Assembly (NCBI GenBank): GCA_022829145.1
Contig: CM040741.1
Span: forward strand, 52,174,180 to 52,238,179
Direction of reading: 5' to 3'
DNA length: 64,000 nucleotides
DNA from: Albula goreensis
Lineage: Eukaryota > Chordata > Actinopteri > Albuliformes > Albulidae
Under the pieces are notes generated by a model that was not told the origin of the DNA, searched no databases, and was given only the letters and a program-made list of their open reading frames with translations. Numbering within the stretch: position 1 is the first letter of the stretch; each line of letters starts with the position of its first letter. The position numbers and the translations under genes are program-made. This document shows, piece after piece, positions 12,331 through 25,499 of this stretch.

Positions 12331-12578
12331 AATCAATTATGGCAAGCCTACAGTACATCAAAAGCCTGGGAATCTACCTTGATAAAAATAGTAATAATAA
12401 ATTTAATGTACATTGGTGGCATCGGTGACACCACCCTCAGAACTGACGGCAATGTGCTTGATGCAAAAATTCCTTTTTCATAATCTATACTTTTCAGATT
12501 TTCATAAACTATACCTATTGGTGCTCCAAACTATGAGAACAATGTTAAAATAATATGACAACAATGTTAAAAGTATCC
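12331..12578. other. No gene seen
   Basis: AT-rich unique sequence. Confidence 0.5.
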
Positions 12579-12622
12579 GTGTGTATGTGTGTGTGTGTAA
12601 GAGAGAGAGACAGAGAGAGAGA
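12579..12622. repeat. Interrupted (GT)n/(GA)n microsatellite
   Basis: A short GT tract with one TA interruption is followed directly by GAGAGA units with one C interruption. Confidence 0.9.
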
Positions 12623-13735
12623 ACTTTAGGTATTTCTGAGTAATTCATACTTGAGCGCTAGTTGCTCTCAGAGATAAAAGAAAGACTTAGCAACAGTAAC
12701 TAAGAACAGAAATAACTGAGTAGGGGTAAACAAAGGGTGAATTTTTGAATTGTTATAAAGAAAGAATTATAATAATAACAGAGTAATGTCATCACATATA
12801 ATGCATATTATAGATTCAGTGTGTCAGTTTTTGTTTTTCAATTTTTGTTTTGAGGAGTGAAATAAATGTAGGTCTTCAGCCAGTCAACTAAGTAACAATG
12901 AAATCTACAACCTATATACTGTTTTGTACTTCAATAAATTCCAAACTGATCCTCAGAGGCCATACTATTCTTAAAAGCTGCAAATCTGGTCAAATATTGT
13001 ACTTTGTAAGATTTTTATCGGTCTCTTTACAAGGCACCAAATGAAGTGCTTGTAGAGGCGTGAAGAGCAGTGAAGCACTTTGCGTACCCAGCAGCAGACT
13101 AACAGGGCCCTGTGAGAGAAATGGCTCAATGACCTAAAACTTGTTTGGATAATCACAGCTCCATAACAACATATAAAAACCATCATGTTTTGTGTGGTTT
13201 GCCAAACCAGTAATATCAATAATTGGCAGCTAGCTTTGATGCTTAGAAATTGATATGATTAAGAATGATTAAGTAAGTAGTTCCTTATTTCTTCTCCCAT
13301 TATTATTTTCCATTTTCACATATTTTTAAAAAATGAAAAATAAAAGACACCACACAGCACAATGTTCTATCATTCATTGCCTTGTGAGGAAAACTGTACA
13401 GATGTGTGTGGTTCTAAACCACTCTACTGGGAATGCATGGGCATATATTATTCAGAGGTCATCTTTGATAGCTGCAGCTCGAATTGAAGCAGAAATTACT
13501 GCTATTTTGGAAAAAAAAGACAGCTTGATGTGGGTAATATGCTGCTTTCATATCAAAATAAATGGTTAGGCTACCTCTGTGAACTGGTCACCTTGATTAC
13601 AGATCTCTTTAAGGGAATACTTTTTTTATTGGTAAGGGAAGTTTATGACTTACTCTTCTGCAGGACTAAGACCTTGCATATGGAAACTTGCCACTCCTGT
13701 AGTCCTCCATCCCTCTCCACCTGTAGATGTAAAGC
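12623..13735. other. No gene seen
   Basis: AT-rich. Frames of 72-82 codons on both strands (12971-13219, 13333-13569, 13530-13748) lack domain or splice support. Confidence 0.5.
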
Positions 13736-13960
13736 TGGGGCAATTTGATGGTTGGAGATTGATGACAGGTAGGTGAGCATGCTTGAGTCACTTTGGGCAG
13801 AGTGGGTGTCATCGTCTCAGAGCTGGGGGTGGAGCCGCTCTCTCATCGGTGGGCAGAGACATGAAGTGACAGGCCAGTGGCATCTGCGGTCAATTTCTGG
13901 CACGATCCATGGCTGGTCCTGTCACTATAACCAGTTTAATCCAAGAATTATATGATTGCA
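13736..13960. promoter_or_regulatory. GC-richer block, possible regulatory element
   Basis: A stretch of about 50% GC with retained CpGs (GTCATCGTCTC near 13808, GAGCCGCTCTC near 13832, CATCTGCGGTC near 13881) between AT-rich flanks. It is also open for 60 codons from 13773, with a Trp/Ser-rich product unlike any known protein. Confidence 0.25.
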
Positions 13961-14080
13961 GGAAGACACTGTCCAAAATGTGAGGAGTCACTCAATGTCC
14001 TTACGCGCGAGCAGTCCTAAGCACTATGAGAACAATGCTAAAAATATATTTTCAAATCTGGAAAGCACTACTCAAATTGG
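13961..14080. other. Short spacer, no gene
   Basis: Open frames extending from here into the CA repeats are repeat artefacts. Confidence 0.6.
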
Positions 14081-14301
14081 ACACACACACACACTCACAC
14101 ACACACGCACACACACACACACTTGCAAACGCACATGCACACACGCACGCACGCGCACACACACACACACGGACACACACACACACCACACTGGCAAACA
14201 AGTACACTGCGTGTACCACACACAAAAACCTGCACACACATACATACACTCTTCGTTGCTCTCTCTCTCTCTCAGGCACACACACACACACACACACACA
14301 C
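14081..14301. repeat. Imperfect (CA)n microsatellite cluster
   Basis: CA tracts with G, T and AT interruptions (14081-14190), a CT tract (14259-14273) and a second CA tract (14276-14301). Open frames in four registers here are Thr-His or Cys-Val repeats caused by the dinucleotide repeat. Confidence 0.95.
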
Positions 14302-16437
14302 TTTGGAAATCTGTTCTAAAGTAATTTTATTTGGCCATTTGACCAGAGAGTATATCACCATAAATTACAGACTGCAGGAAAGGTCTATCATTTATCATTG
14401 TAAATAATTATTGCTAAATGCATGTGCTGCTGGTTAATATTTGAAAATGGTAAATGGCTTATTGATTTATGCCTGCTCTATTGGCTGTGTTGCAATGAGT
14501 ATAATTAACTTAGCACTGATGTCATAAAAAATAAAATACCTAAAATTCTCAAACAAAATGTCCATGTCACAAATATAATAAGGATGGTAGAACAATGTTG
14601 AGGGAACTGAACTTTCCAAGAGGGCTGCAAGTTCCCGTTGCTAAAAAGCCAAATTTGAGTAGTAGAAAAGTATCCAGGTGATTAACTGATTATGCTGAAA
14701 TATGGGTTGAGTAAAGTATGTTGCTGTTGATGCCTGTTTATCAGTTAAAGTATGACAGATCTGACACCATGCCTTGGATTGATCAGTAATGCTTAGATCA
14801 GTAATGCTTAGATTTCAGTTTCACAATGGTTGTTGTAAAAGACAGACTCTCCTTTCATACCAAATAAGGAGAGACTGAGTTGCTTTTAACCAATCCATCA
14901 ACTAAAATAATAAACTTCTGCATTGTTTCAAGCTGCAGGATGGTGTTTTTTTATCAGTGTGAGATCAAACTAAACTTTAAATTTTTAAGTCCAGTTTTAC
15001 GAGAATAAAAAGCATTTTTTTCTGATTTAATTATAAGAAAAGACTGATAGACTGTTGGTTTTGTAGTACTTGTTGTTTATTGTTATACAAATTTGAAAGC
15101 AAAGTCGTTTCATATTTACATAAATATTTGTGTGAATAGTCTGTTCACCATAATTTTAAACTGTATAACTTTAAGCAATAGCATGTATTTATTATTTGTA
15201 AATTTACTTATATTTATTATTTAAAATGGCTTATTATATTTTTCCCATGAAGTTCAAATACATTTTTAATGTTGCACTATTTTTAATATGATTTGTTGGG
15301 GTAGAAGGTCTTGGCAGATTTAAGAAGTGAAGAGGCTTCTGACACAACTGTATTGCAGCACTTACGTCTTGTGTGAGATTACCAAGAGCAATTTGTACAG
15401 ATTTAAAAAAAAATGAATAAAATACAGGATACAGAAAAACAGCAGAAATACCCAGCGTTTTATGGTATCAGTGCTAAGCCTAAATGATGAAAATTAAAAT
15501 AAAGTGTTTTCTTAGTGGAGCTAGAGATGGCCACTCAGTTCTGCTGCTGAAAAAATATATACCCATTGAGGGAGATAGAGGAGCTGAGACAGGACCATAG
15601 ACTGATATGGTACGAAACAATAACAATCACAAACAATTCTATTTAACCCTCCTGGTTTGTCTTGTTTAAATCTGAAATATTGTATCGTTGTGTTTTTTTT
15701 CCTATACTGCCAAATACACTTTTCTCTTCCAATTGTGTGCCAGATCATCAATATAACTGTGATTTATACTGTGATTAATTGAAATAAAGTTACTATTTAC
15801 AAACATGGGTGCATGTGATACAATTAAAAGCACAGTATAGAGACAGAGGAGGGCTGCTCCAAAACGGCAAGTGAAATGGAGAAAGAGACCTTGAATAAAT
15901 GAATGGATAAAATGGATACAAATCGTGACATTAAATGACAAGGTGGGACTAATAGTGAAGACTACCAGAGAAGTAGCCAGAGGGGGTGTATTCATTTGAC
16001 AGTCAATGACAGTGGAAAAGAAGGGGTATGTTGAAGACATTCATTTAGAGGGTATTTTGAGAAAAGAGAAAAAATGAGGTGGGGGGGCAGGGAGAGAAAA
16101 TGTGTGGTTATGGAAATGGAAATGAAACTGTTAGACCTTTCTGGACTGGCATATCCGGTCATTAAATTCACTCAGCAACTTATGGTTAAATTATGCCTGT
16201 CTTACTGGTTGGGAAGCATGGCCTTGGTGAATGAGAGAAGCAGAAGTTTCAGATTTTAGCAGAGGAGTTTATGGTTGATGGGTCTTCAAGACAGCAGAAT
16301 GAATTAAGAGAGGAACAGTCACCCAGAATGCTGGATGATTTGTCTGTGACAGGTTTCAAGAAATTATGAACTGGCCACTACATTCAGAGCTACATGACAC
16401 AGATGCAGTGGCTCACTGGAGTTTGGGTACAATGGTT
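14302..16437. other. No gene seen; one 15-bp tandem duplication
   Basis: AT-rich. The phrase GATCAGTAATGCTTA occurs twice head to tail at 14781-14810. The antisense frames at 15521-16040 have no known domain. Confidence 0.5.
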
Positions 16438-16648
16438 GCGTGTGTGTGTTTATGTGTGAAAGATTCTAACTACTTAAGGGTACTTGGTGAGTGATTTTTA
16501 TTTTGTGTTAATTGAGCTTATATTTTCAGAGCATCATTTATACACAGATGTGAGATTCTGTCTCTCCTCACAGGTTTTAAAACACACACATCATGGCAGT
16601 AACATCTCCTGTTGAAATGTTGCTGTCATTGTGTGTGTGTGTGTGTGT
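16438..16648. repeat. Two short (GT)n tracts
   Basis: Short GT tracts at about 16438-16450 and 16630-16648, separated by unique sequence. Confidence 0.8.
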
Positions 16649-16909
16649 ATGAGAGAGTTTTAAAATATGATTTTAAATATAGTGTACATAAAAATATTTA
16701 CTTTTAAGTGTTTCCCTAATTTCCTGAAGCAAGACAAAAAGCATTCTTATTAGTGAGGTTGAAACATTGCATTGCTGTAGATTTTTGGAAGAGTGCTTGC
16801 AAGGTGATACTTCTCTCTCCCAGACTGTATTGGTTTTTCACTTTCTTGTAAGATCGGTTAAGATTTCAAGAGCTTATAAAAAATCTAAAAGTTCTAAAAG
16901 TTCTGAAAT

Positions 16910-16910
<1 letters not shown>

Positions 16911-16938
<28 letters not shown>
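16911..16938. repeat. Poly-T tract (28 T)
   Basis: An uninterrupted T run. No SINE or LINE body is recognisable beside it, so it may be the A-tail of an unidentifiable minus-strand retrocopy or simple slippage. Confidence 0.9.
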
Positions 16939-16943
<5 letters not shown>

Positions 16944-18590
16944 TCATAAGTATGGAACATAACTGATAAATGTTCACTCAATTTAAATTTAAATTGTTCC
17001 ATCTTCCATTCTTTCATGGGGAGTCTTGTATTTGTCACTGGAGTCCATGGTTGTCGTTTCATGCTGTAACTGGAAGGTCAGGTAATAATGTAGTCATGGT
17101 GAAATGGTAATTGGCCTCTGATGAGTGGCCATTCAACTTATGAGGGATAATTGGAGACTTTCCATCTGTCTAAGCCTCATGGTGTGCTCTGCAATGACAA
17201 AAAGTTTAGTTTGAACAATGCTCGGGGTCATGTACATTTTTCTTTTATTCTTGCTCACTGAAACTTCATTGGAAATGTGTGATTACGCTAATCATGACAT
17301 CCGGGACAACTGTTCCTTCTCAGACAGCCCTTGTGTAATATCGTCAAAGAAATGACAAGCTTACCTTGGTAGCAGTGAGGGCAGAAGTCTTTAAAATATG
17401 ATTTTGTATTCCAAATGGACCAGACAACAGACATATTGGCCTTGATTCAACAAATGAAAAGTGTAATACCTGAATTTAAATTTAAGTCAAAGTTAAGGAC
17501 ATGTATGGTTTGGTTGCAAGGGCTGCCCTTCAAACATAGATGTAGTCTATTAAGTGTAAATGGGAAAAGCCCCATGCCTCTAAGTACCAGGCCCCTCTTC
17601 ATAAGCCTGGACACAGATGCACTATTCCTCTGTATTAACAAAAAAAAATCACCTGCTTTGCTTGTAAGCTGCATGTTCCAGTGAAATGGCAGTACACTGA
17701 CACTGAAAGGCAGCTGAGCACTGCTACAGCTACTCAGTTACCATCCAATTAAAGGTGCTGGGGGAGAATTCCAATCAGAGGAAGCAAAACCTTTGGAGAG
17801 GTGAGAAAACCAAACAGCTTGTTTTATCCTGAAATTGGAAGAGAAGAGAACCAAAGAGCTGCTTTTATGTTGGGGCAGAAGACTGAGAAAAGCAAACTTT
17901 AGAACCTGTTTGCTTGGTCGCAAGGCCCATTAATTTAAAATAGGTTTCTTGGTATTTAGGGACTCATTTTAACCCCAACACATTTAGGACCATAGTCAGG
18001 TTTAAACAACTGTTTTATCTTTTAGGAACACAAAGATCATATCTGGAGGTCTCTGCATCAGTTATATGTTCTCAAATGTGTATGGAAGCTAACGAGAGTC
18101 AATGAACTTCTCTTTGGTAAGTCACCAATATTTACTTGCATTTCTTAGGCAAAGGTAAAGACAAACATTAACAGAAATCAACCAACAGATAATCATAATC
18201 AAGTGATTCCTTGTAGCAGAAACATGACTCCTTTGCAATATGGCTCTTCAGGACTGCAATTATACAGCCTCCTTTAAAGTGGGTGGATCTCTGTGTGACA
18301 GTAGCGTTCATAGGGATAAAACACACATTAACAAGCAGTTTTGAACCGGAACTTTTCTTGATTGCAATTCTTCTCTCTGCAAGCTCTAACAGAGCCAGGG
18401 TGACTTGCAACAAGCGTATACTGTAACATCACAGTGTATAATACTGTTATATAGTATCAACCATGGCTGGTTGGCACCAGAAGGTGAGGCCTGGCTGAGA
18501 TACTGGCTTGCCCACTCAGTTCACTACTTTTAAAAAGGTTGTCAGTTTTCATTACGGAAAAAAGAGATAATACACTGATTTAGTGCAGCC
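16939..18590. other. No gene seen
   Basis: Contains a palindromic AATTTAAATTTAAATT at 16979-16996 and a strong minus-strand donor-like site (CCAAG/gtaagc at 17365/17364) with no matching acceptor found nearby. Open frames of 61-89 codons have no known features. Confidence 0.45.
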
Positions 18591-18800
18591 GTTAGCTACA
18601 TTCTAATGCGTGCCAGAGGCAATAACTTTCTGAGCCGTAGTGAAATGTTTCATTTCAACACACATCCTGGGAGTGCTACCATGGTGTTTTTTGCTGTGCC
18701 AGGCAACACAGTGAATTTTAAGGGGGTTTCCATGACAACACAGGACTCGGCAGAAGAAGCCTTACTCCCTCTCTCATTTATTTTGTTAGACTTTTGGCTC
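18591..18800. promoter_or_regulatory. Possible conserved non-coding element with RFX X-box-like site
   Basis: Unique balanced sequence with retained CpGs (AGCCGTTAGC, ATGCGTGCC, GAGCCGTAG, ACTCGGCAG) and GTTTCCATGACAAC at 18727-18740, close to the RFX palindrome. X-box-like motifs are known to be over-represented in vertebrate conserved non-coding DNA, but function here is inference. Confidence 0.3.
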
Positions 18801-19294
18801 TGAGTAGTTTATGTTTTAAGGTGGCCAGGGGGAGGTTAGCATAGTTGCTGTTAGAGTTTGTGCTTGTGTATGTTTGAGCTTCCACTATCGAGTGTCAATG
18901 TAGCATGTTTCATTTCCACAGGGGTCTTGTGCACACAATCAGTGGGGTTCTCCAGTGGGTTCCCCCATGGGCTTTGGGTAGATGTTACTGGAAGAGCATT
19001 ACATGCTGGTCTGAAAAGCCTGCCCACTGTTTTTCACACTTCCAGTCGTGATGTTGCTCTTTAAAATCACCACGGAGCTTAACTTATTTTTCTAAGCATG
19101 ACATATGCTGGAAAAATAAAGAGCTGGTAGGCCTCCTGGTGCATCACAGAGAATGCATTGTCCCCTGTGACTGGGGTTTGAGTTTCATCTTTACCATTAC
19201 CAGCTATAGCCAGAGTTCCATAGTAGCAGGGCAAAAACTGGCCCAGCCTTGCCAGGGAAATAAAGGGGCTAAGCTTGTTATGTTTGTAAGTCTC
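18801..19294. other. No gene seen
   Basis: Unique sequence with short open frames on both strands that lack splice or domain support. Confidence 0.5.
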
Positions 19295-19312
19295 ACAGCT
19301 CTCTAGTGGCCA
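19295..19312 (-). promoter_or_regulatory. CTCF-like motif
   Basis: On the minus strand this reads TGGCCACTAGAGAGCTGT. By eye it agrees with the vertebrate CTCF 18-mer consensus (core CCASYAGRKGGC) at about 16 of 18 positions. If bound, the motif would orient chromatin loops from the minus-strand direction. Occupancy is unknown. Confidence 0.4.
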
Positions 19313-19578
19313 CTGCTGGTTGGCCTGTGTATCTGTGTATGCACACACTGAGGGTATGCTGACTTTGTCATCCTCTGACAGCACAGTGTGCAATTTGTAG
19401 TGCATGTCTGCATTGTGGAAAGAAGAGATTGTTGTCATGTAAGTCACACAAATGACATGTCATGCCTCCTTTCTACTGAGTCTGAGGGAGAGGATTGCTG
19501 CCTCGAGCTAAAAGGTTGATCACACAACACAGGGTCTGCTACAGCACCAAAGTGCTCAAAAATGGTAATGTTGTGAAA
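19313..19578. other. No gene seen
   Basis: Unique sequence of mixed composition. Confidence 0.5.
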
Positions 19579-19622
19579 ATTTGTCATTTAAATCATTAAA
19601 AGTAATGATTTAAATGACAAAT
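19579..19622. repeat. Perfect 19-bp inverted repeat, 6-base loop
   Basis: Bases 19579-19597 are the exact reverse complement of 19604-19622 (core TTTGTCATTTAAATCATT). The flanks stop matching immediately. The arms contain TCATTTAAAT and are AT-rich. It may be a small palindromic insertion or a hairpin RNA. Confidence 0.85.
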
Positions 19623-20660
19623 AATAAATATTTATGGAATTCTAGACACCCTTAAACAATTGCTGATATAATGTTCACAAAGCAAAAAGAAACATACTCC
19701 TCTGACCTCTCCTGCCCCTACAAATAACTATGTGCAACACCTTTTGATCTCAAACAATTTCCAAACCCATTTTACTGGTTGTTCTGCTGTGTTTTTACAT
19801 GATAAACACAGTTTTCATTTTATTTATTGATGAGAATAAAAAGAATAAGAACACATCCCGAGTGGCCATGTTCTGTCTACTTTAATGACATCAAGCACAG
19901 GCATCACACGCATAGAGCTGCTGGAGCTGCAGCCTGGGATGGGTTTTCACTAACAATGAATGTATAGCTAAAATTACGTGGGCGGATGGAAGTTAGCTGC
20001 TTATATAATATTAGCGACAATTTTAATTGGTTGGTTATGATTAGGCAGGTATTTGATTTCTAATCAGTATCCAGTCAGGTCTGTTAATTCCTTATTTTCC
20101 ATTGCATTGTGACCTTTATTGTTTGAGGGAGCATATACATGGAAGGAAGGATTAAATGGAATGATTTTCTGATTAATGAAAGATTTTTTGACAGTTATCA
20201 GATACTGATTTACCTGTAAATTGATAGTAAATTCTGCTGCAGGATTGATTTTTGGTAGTTATCAGAGTAACCTATTTAATAAGACAAAATATGAGTATGG
20301 ATATTGAATGTTGCATTCATTATGATGCAGTGCACATCACGCCATCAGATGGTTCAAATTTGTTTCTAGGCAGCAGAAGGATTTTTCTATGTTGGCATCG
20401 ATGTGCAACCCTCACATCGACAGGTTGCTGCTGACCTGCTCTTGCACCCTCATCTATAATATATCTGGCTCTTCTGCCTCCATCCACATGATGGGTGCAG
20501 CAATTCTCCATACTCATTCCAAGTAAAATGAACTTGGATTAGCTGGTGCTTGCACAATTGGTCTGCATTCTCATATGTATCACCTTTCTTTTCAACAATT
20601 ATGCTGCAACAGATATCCAAACTTGATAAAAACAGAGGCAGCTAAAACACATAAGTTTTG
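19623..20660. other. No gene seen
   Basis: AT-rich. A symmetrical ATCGATG/CATCGAC phrase occurs near 20398-20421. No coding evidence. Confidence 0.5.
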
Positions 20661-20748
20661 AAGCATTTTTAAACTTTTCTGAATTAAATCTGCAGGGTTT
20701 TTGCAAGCATTTTTAAACTTTTCTGAATTAAATCTGCAGGGTTGGTCA
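20661..20748. repeat. 44-bp tandem duplication
   Basis: Bases 20661-20699 recur exactly at 20705-20743 (39 of 39), giving a period of 44. The identity points to a recent slippage or replication event rather than an old repeat. Confidence 0.9.
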
Positions 20749-22143
20749 AAATAATGCACTACACCTGATTCTATATCAATAAAGGACCTATTGAATGTGA
20801 TGACTGGACTAAAATATGATGACATGTTTGAATGGGTTAAATCAAAAATGGGTAAACTCTCTAAAGATGTCATTTTTGGATGCAGGTGGGGCCTTTCACA
20901 AAAGCTTGGCTTCAGAATGACAGTGCTGTCCAGGCTAGATAACTAGTTGCTTTGTAAAGCAGTGCTTTGTAACTATAATGTTACATTTATATAAATTAAT
21001 GAATCATCTCAGTCCTGATTCAGGACAGTCTGATTTAATGTCAATACATCATGGGAATCTGAGTGCTCAGTCCCTGTGGCACAAGAATATAGGTACAGTC
21101 AAAAAATATAGTCAAAACTACTGCTGGGCACACACTTGGTTAAAATTAGTCTGTAAACAGCTGCAAATTTAAACTAGTTAGAAAAGTAGCTGAAATCACA
21201 GTATGGAGACATTTTCTACAATTGAGGAATGCACTATCACAGTTGAGGGAAGAAGCTGATGTGACTTTATGTCTTGCATGATGAACACAGTGATAGTAAA
21301 TGTCTGCAATTTAGCTTTTACTGTTTAACATTGCACTGTTCCTGTCTGAGATTAACACCTCATCTAGCATTTAAATGTAAAACACTTTGAGATTACAATG
21401 CATTTCCTTATTTTGTAGTACCTTTAACAACATCTGAACATGCTGAGTGTGCAAAACTCCTTGAGAAATATGGCAACAGCACTAAACAACAGGCGTAAAG
21501 AAATTGTGCTACACCCTTTGCTATACTTTAATGGCTGATGTTCCAGAGAGTGCCTGGAATGGAATAACTGAGCTGAAAAGAAACGATCCGCTCAAGGCAA
21601 GCTACCTCCCCACTTGGGTTTTACAAAACCTAGCAAATTGGTTGCAAGTAGCAACATCATCAGTGGAAGCAAACGTAACTCGATGTAACCCACCAAAGAG
21701 AAGAAATATCAATTTTACATGTATTACTCCCCCCAGCAAACGCTTAGTAAATCTGGCTCTGTGTTGTAAATTATGCTCTTCCATGGAAAATAAATAATAA
21801 GAGACTCAACTGTTTGTGGTCCCAGTGACAGCAGTACAGTCCAATTATTCTAGTTTAAACAGTCTAATTTGGAGAAAGAGAATGTGGCGAAGAACTGATA
21901 AGTGCTCTGTGCTATTCCTTTTCTTCTGTACAATGCACATATTCCCTGATGAATTAAAAAAATGGTAAGGGTCAGGGAAAAATGAGAAAGTTCACAATTT
22001 TAAATCCTTTACATGTCTGATATGATATCAAATAAATGTCTCATTTGGAGCCAGTAAGGTTAAGGTCTCTTCCATGTTTTAGTCTTTGTTTCATTCAGCA
22101 TTAGGCTGAAAGACCTCTGGACTGGGTCGGACAAGGATCATAA
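20749..22143. other. No gene seen
   Basis: AT-rich. A 97-codon frame at 21504-21797 overlaps an antisense 60-codon frame, with no domain signature. Confidence 0.5.
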
Positions 22144-22183
22144 TCACGTGACTTTGCGCTCCTTGCTTTGTTTCCATGGAAAC
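22144..22183. promoter_or_regulatory. E-box plus palindromic X-box (RFX-like) pair
   Basis: TCACGTGA, an 8-base palindromic E-box of the USF/TFE type, lies at 22144-22151. GTTTCCATGGAAAC, a perfect 14-base palindrome matching the RFX X-box form, lies at 22170-22183. Close pairing of two full palindromic sites is unusual by chance in AT-rich DNA, but no promoter or gene start is visible beside them. Confidence 0.35.
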
Positions 22184-22737
22184 ATCATCTCTAGAACTCA
22201 ACCCAATGTTTCTTTTTTTTCTTATTCAAGAAGGAAAACCATCACAGTAAGTTGAAAGTATGTTCAACTTGATAAACAACACAACATTCTGATAATGGAT
22301 TCATTCAATCACTATTAACTAGACAATTTGAGTCATTTAGTAAATGTGATCCAAAACTTTGTTTAAAGTTGCAAAACTAGAAGCGTAACTCAAAACACTA
22401 CACTTTTTAGGTTATTCTCAAAATCTCAGGGTCAGTTTAATCAAAAGCTGGAGCATATGTTATAATTTTTGCACATTCAGTGACATGATTTATGATTGGA
22501 GCAGACAAAGTTCCTCAACCAATCACATACTCTCTGAGTCATTCTGTTCCTACAAAACAATGTTAAACATACTAAATGCTGAATCAGTTAATCAGACCAT
22601 GCATGTCACACCATACTCTCTGTTTCCTGTAAAATGGTTTTACACTTCTGATAATAACACAAATTGTGTCACAATAAAAAAGGCCAAAATGGTATTGTAT
22701 CATTTGTGATGCTGCATAATCACCGACCTTGCTCTCC
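22184..22737. other. No gene seen
   Basis: AT-rich. A 74-codon frame at 22485-22709 is without recognisable features. Confidence 0.5.
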
Positions 22738-22747
22738 TATATAAAGG
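22738..22747 (+). promoter_or_regulatory. TATA-box-like sequence
   Basis: TATATAAAGG preceded by a CT-rich segment is a good match to a core promoter TATA box. No open frame or downstream exon could be tied to it, so it may be fortuitous. Confidence 0.15.
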
Positions 22748-24170
<1,423 letters not shown>

Positions 24171-24929
24171 AGACAGATACTCCTGCATTTATCTGCCAGG
24201 AGGAGACCCAGTGGCTTCTCATATTTAGAAGTTATGAAGGTCAACAGAAACAAGAGATGAGGTGCATGTTGAGAGAAGCACAGACGTCAGCACCAAGGGC
24301 TGTCACCAAAGAATTATTTTAGCATCCTCTCTGTTCTGCAGCTGCCCACTGATGCAAGTCACTACAGCTGTTTGTCAAATATTTGGTAGAAAATATTACG
24401 AAGACCTGTTTTGATTATATTTGTGTGGAGAGACCATATATGAGAGACCATATATGTGTCTGTTTTCATGTATGTGTATATGTATGTGGTGTGTAATTAA
24501 AATCCACGAAGGAAGGGGATTACATTTTTTAACATTGAAGTAAACATATGGTCCAATTCTGTCTGCTCTGGAATTAGGTTCAAAGGATACTTACCATGTT
24601 AATAATTTGCTATTTTTCATTGAAAGTCCCCCCTCCCATTCCCAGTCTCGTTAATAAGTCAGACCTGTGTTAATTTCTGCCCATCTGGCAGGGAGCAAAT
24701 ATAGCGACCCTCTCAATATGGAACAGATCTGGTTTTTGATGATTGTTGTCATTAGGCTTCTCTGTGCTTATTCTCATTCATCTATCCACATAGACTGTAC
24801 ACAGGGACACTCGATGGCAAAAAATGGAGAGGATGCTGTTTCAGCTGCAATTTATTTTTTCCCCGTGTTTTTGAGAGCAGGGTGATTGAGCTAATTATAG
24901 CCTGTAGGATGTTCTGACGTATGCAGGTA
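24171..24929. other. No gene seen; 14-bp tandem duplication
   Basis: AGAGACCATATATG is repeated head to tail at 24429-24456. A donor-like site on the minus strand (ACATG/gtaagtatcc, near 24596) has no partner acceptor that could be recognised. Confidence 0.45.
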
Positions 24930-25180
24930 CGGAAATGCAGTGAAGGAGACAGAGAGGCTGGAGAACAGCTCAGCAGGTGTGGGCAGCTGTGGAGGGACCT
25001 TGGGGGAAAAGCTGAGCGCTTTCACCCATGCAATGCGTTTATTATTAGCTAAGGAGCTTTTACATAACAGTGCTGGCTACCCCCTCACCCCCACGTACCT
25101 GAAAGTTCATGGGGGTCTGGTGATTGTACACCTTCCTACTTATACCCCACCTCCCCCACCACATCTAACACACCCATTCC
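24930..25180. promoter_or_regulatory. Possible conserved non-coding element
   Basis: A GC-richer unique block with retained CpGs (TGAGCGCTTTC near 25014, CAATGCGTTTATTATTAGC near 25030) next to AT-rich DNA, immediately upstream of the stronger cluster beginning at 25270. Open for 81 codons, without a recognisable domain. Confidence 0.35.
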
Positions 25181-25269
25181 CATAACTTAAATCTCATGCC
25201 AAAAAAAGCCTCCTTGCTATTGTTTGTTTACTCCTGTTGTGTGCTGTTCAGTGCTATCCTGAAAAAAAA

Positions 25270-25440
25270 AAGAAAAACGCAGGAAGCATTGCCAGGGCGG
25301 AGAAGCACAGGTAATTGCCAGGAGTACAGCGTGACAAACATTCCAATTATTTGATCAGTACCTGATGTTTTTACATTTCTCAGTTAATGCACCATGAGAT
25401 AAACTCACAGGGGGGACTCTAGGGAGCTGGGGGGAAGAGA
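25270..25440. promoter_or_regulatory. Probable conserved non-coding element
   Basis: Unique balanced sequence with CCAGGGCGGAGAAGCACAGG near 25293, AATTGCC, TTCCAATTATTTGATCA near 25340 and CAGTTAATGCACC near 25380. The mix of CpG, homeodomain-type and AATTGCC cores is typical of deeply conserved vertebrate enhancers. Confidence 0.4.
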
Positions 25441-25499
25441 GAGAAAAAAGGAAACATTCTCAGCTCTAAAATGAAAAGAAAATGATAAAGGATAAATAA

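Noticed and set aside
13956-14407. Cluster of five overlapping frames on both strands
   Set aside because: All depend on the imperfect CA repeat, which is open in several registers by nature.
17345-17380. Strong minus-strand donor (CCAAG/gtaagc)
   Set aside because: No matching minus-strand acceptor with an open segment between was found upstream on that strand.
24585-24605. Minus-strand donor-like ATG/gtaagt
   Set aside because: Isolated splice signal without an exon body or acceptor.
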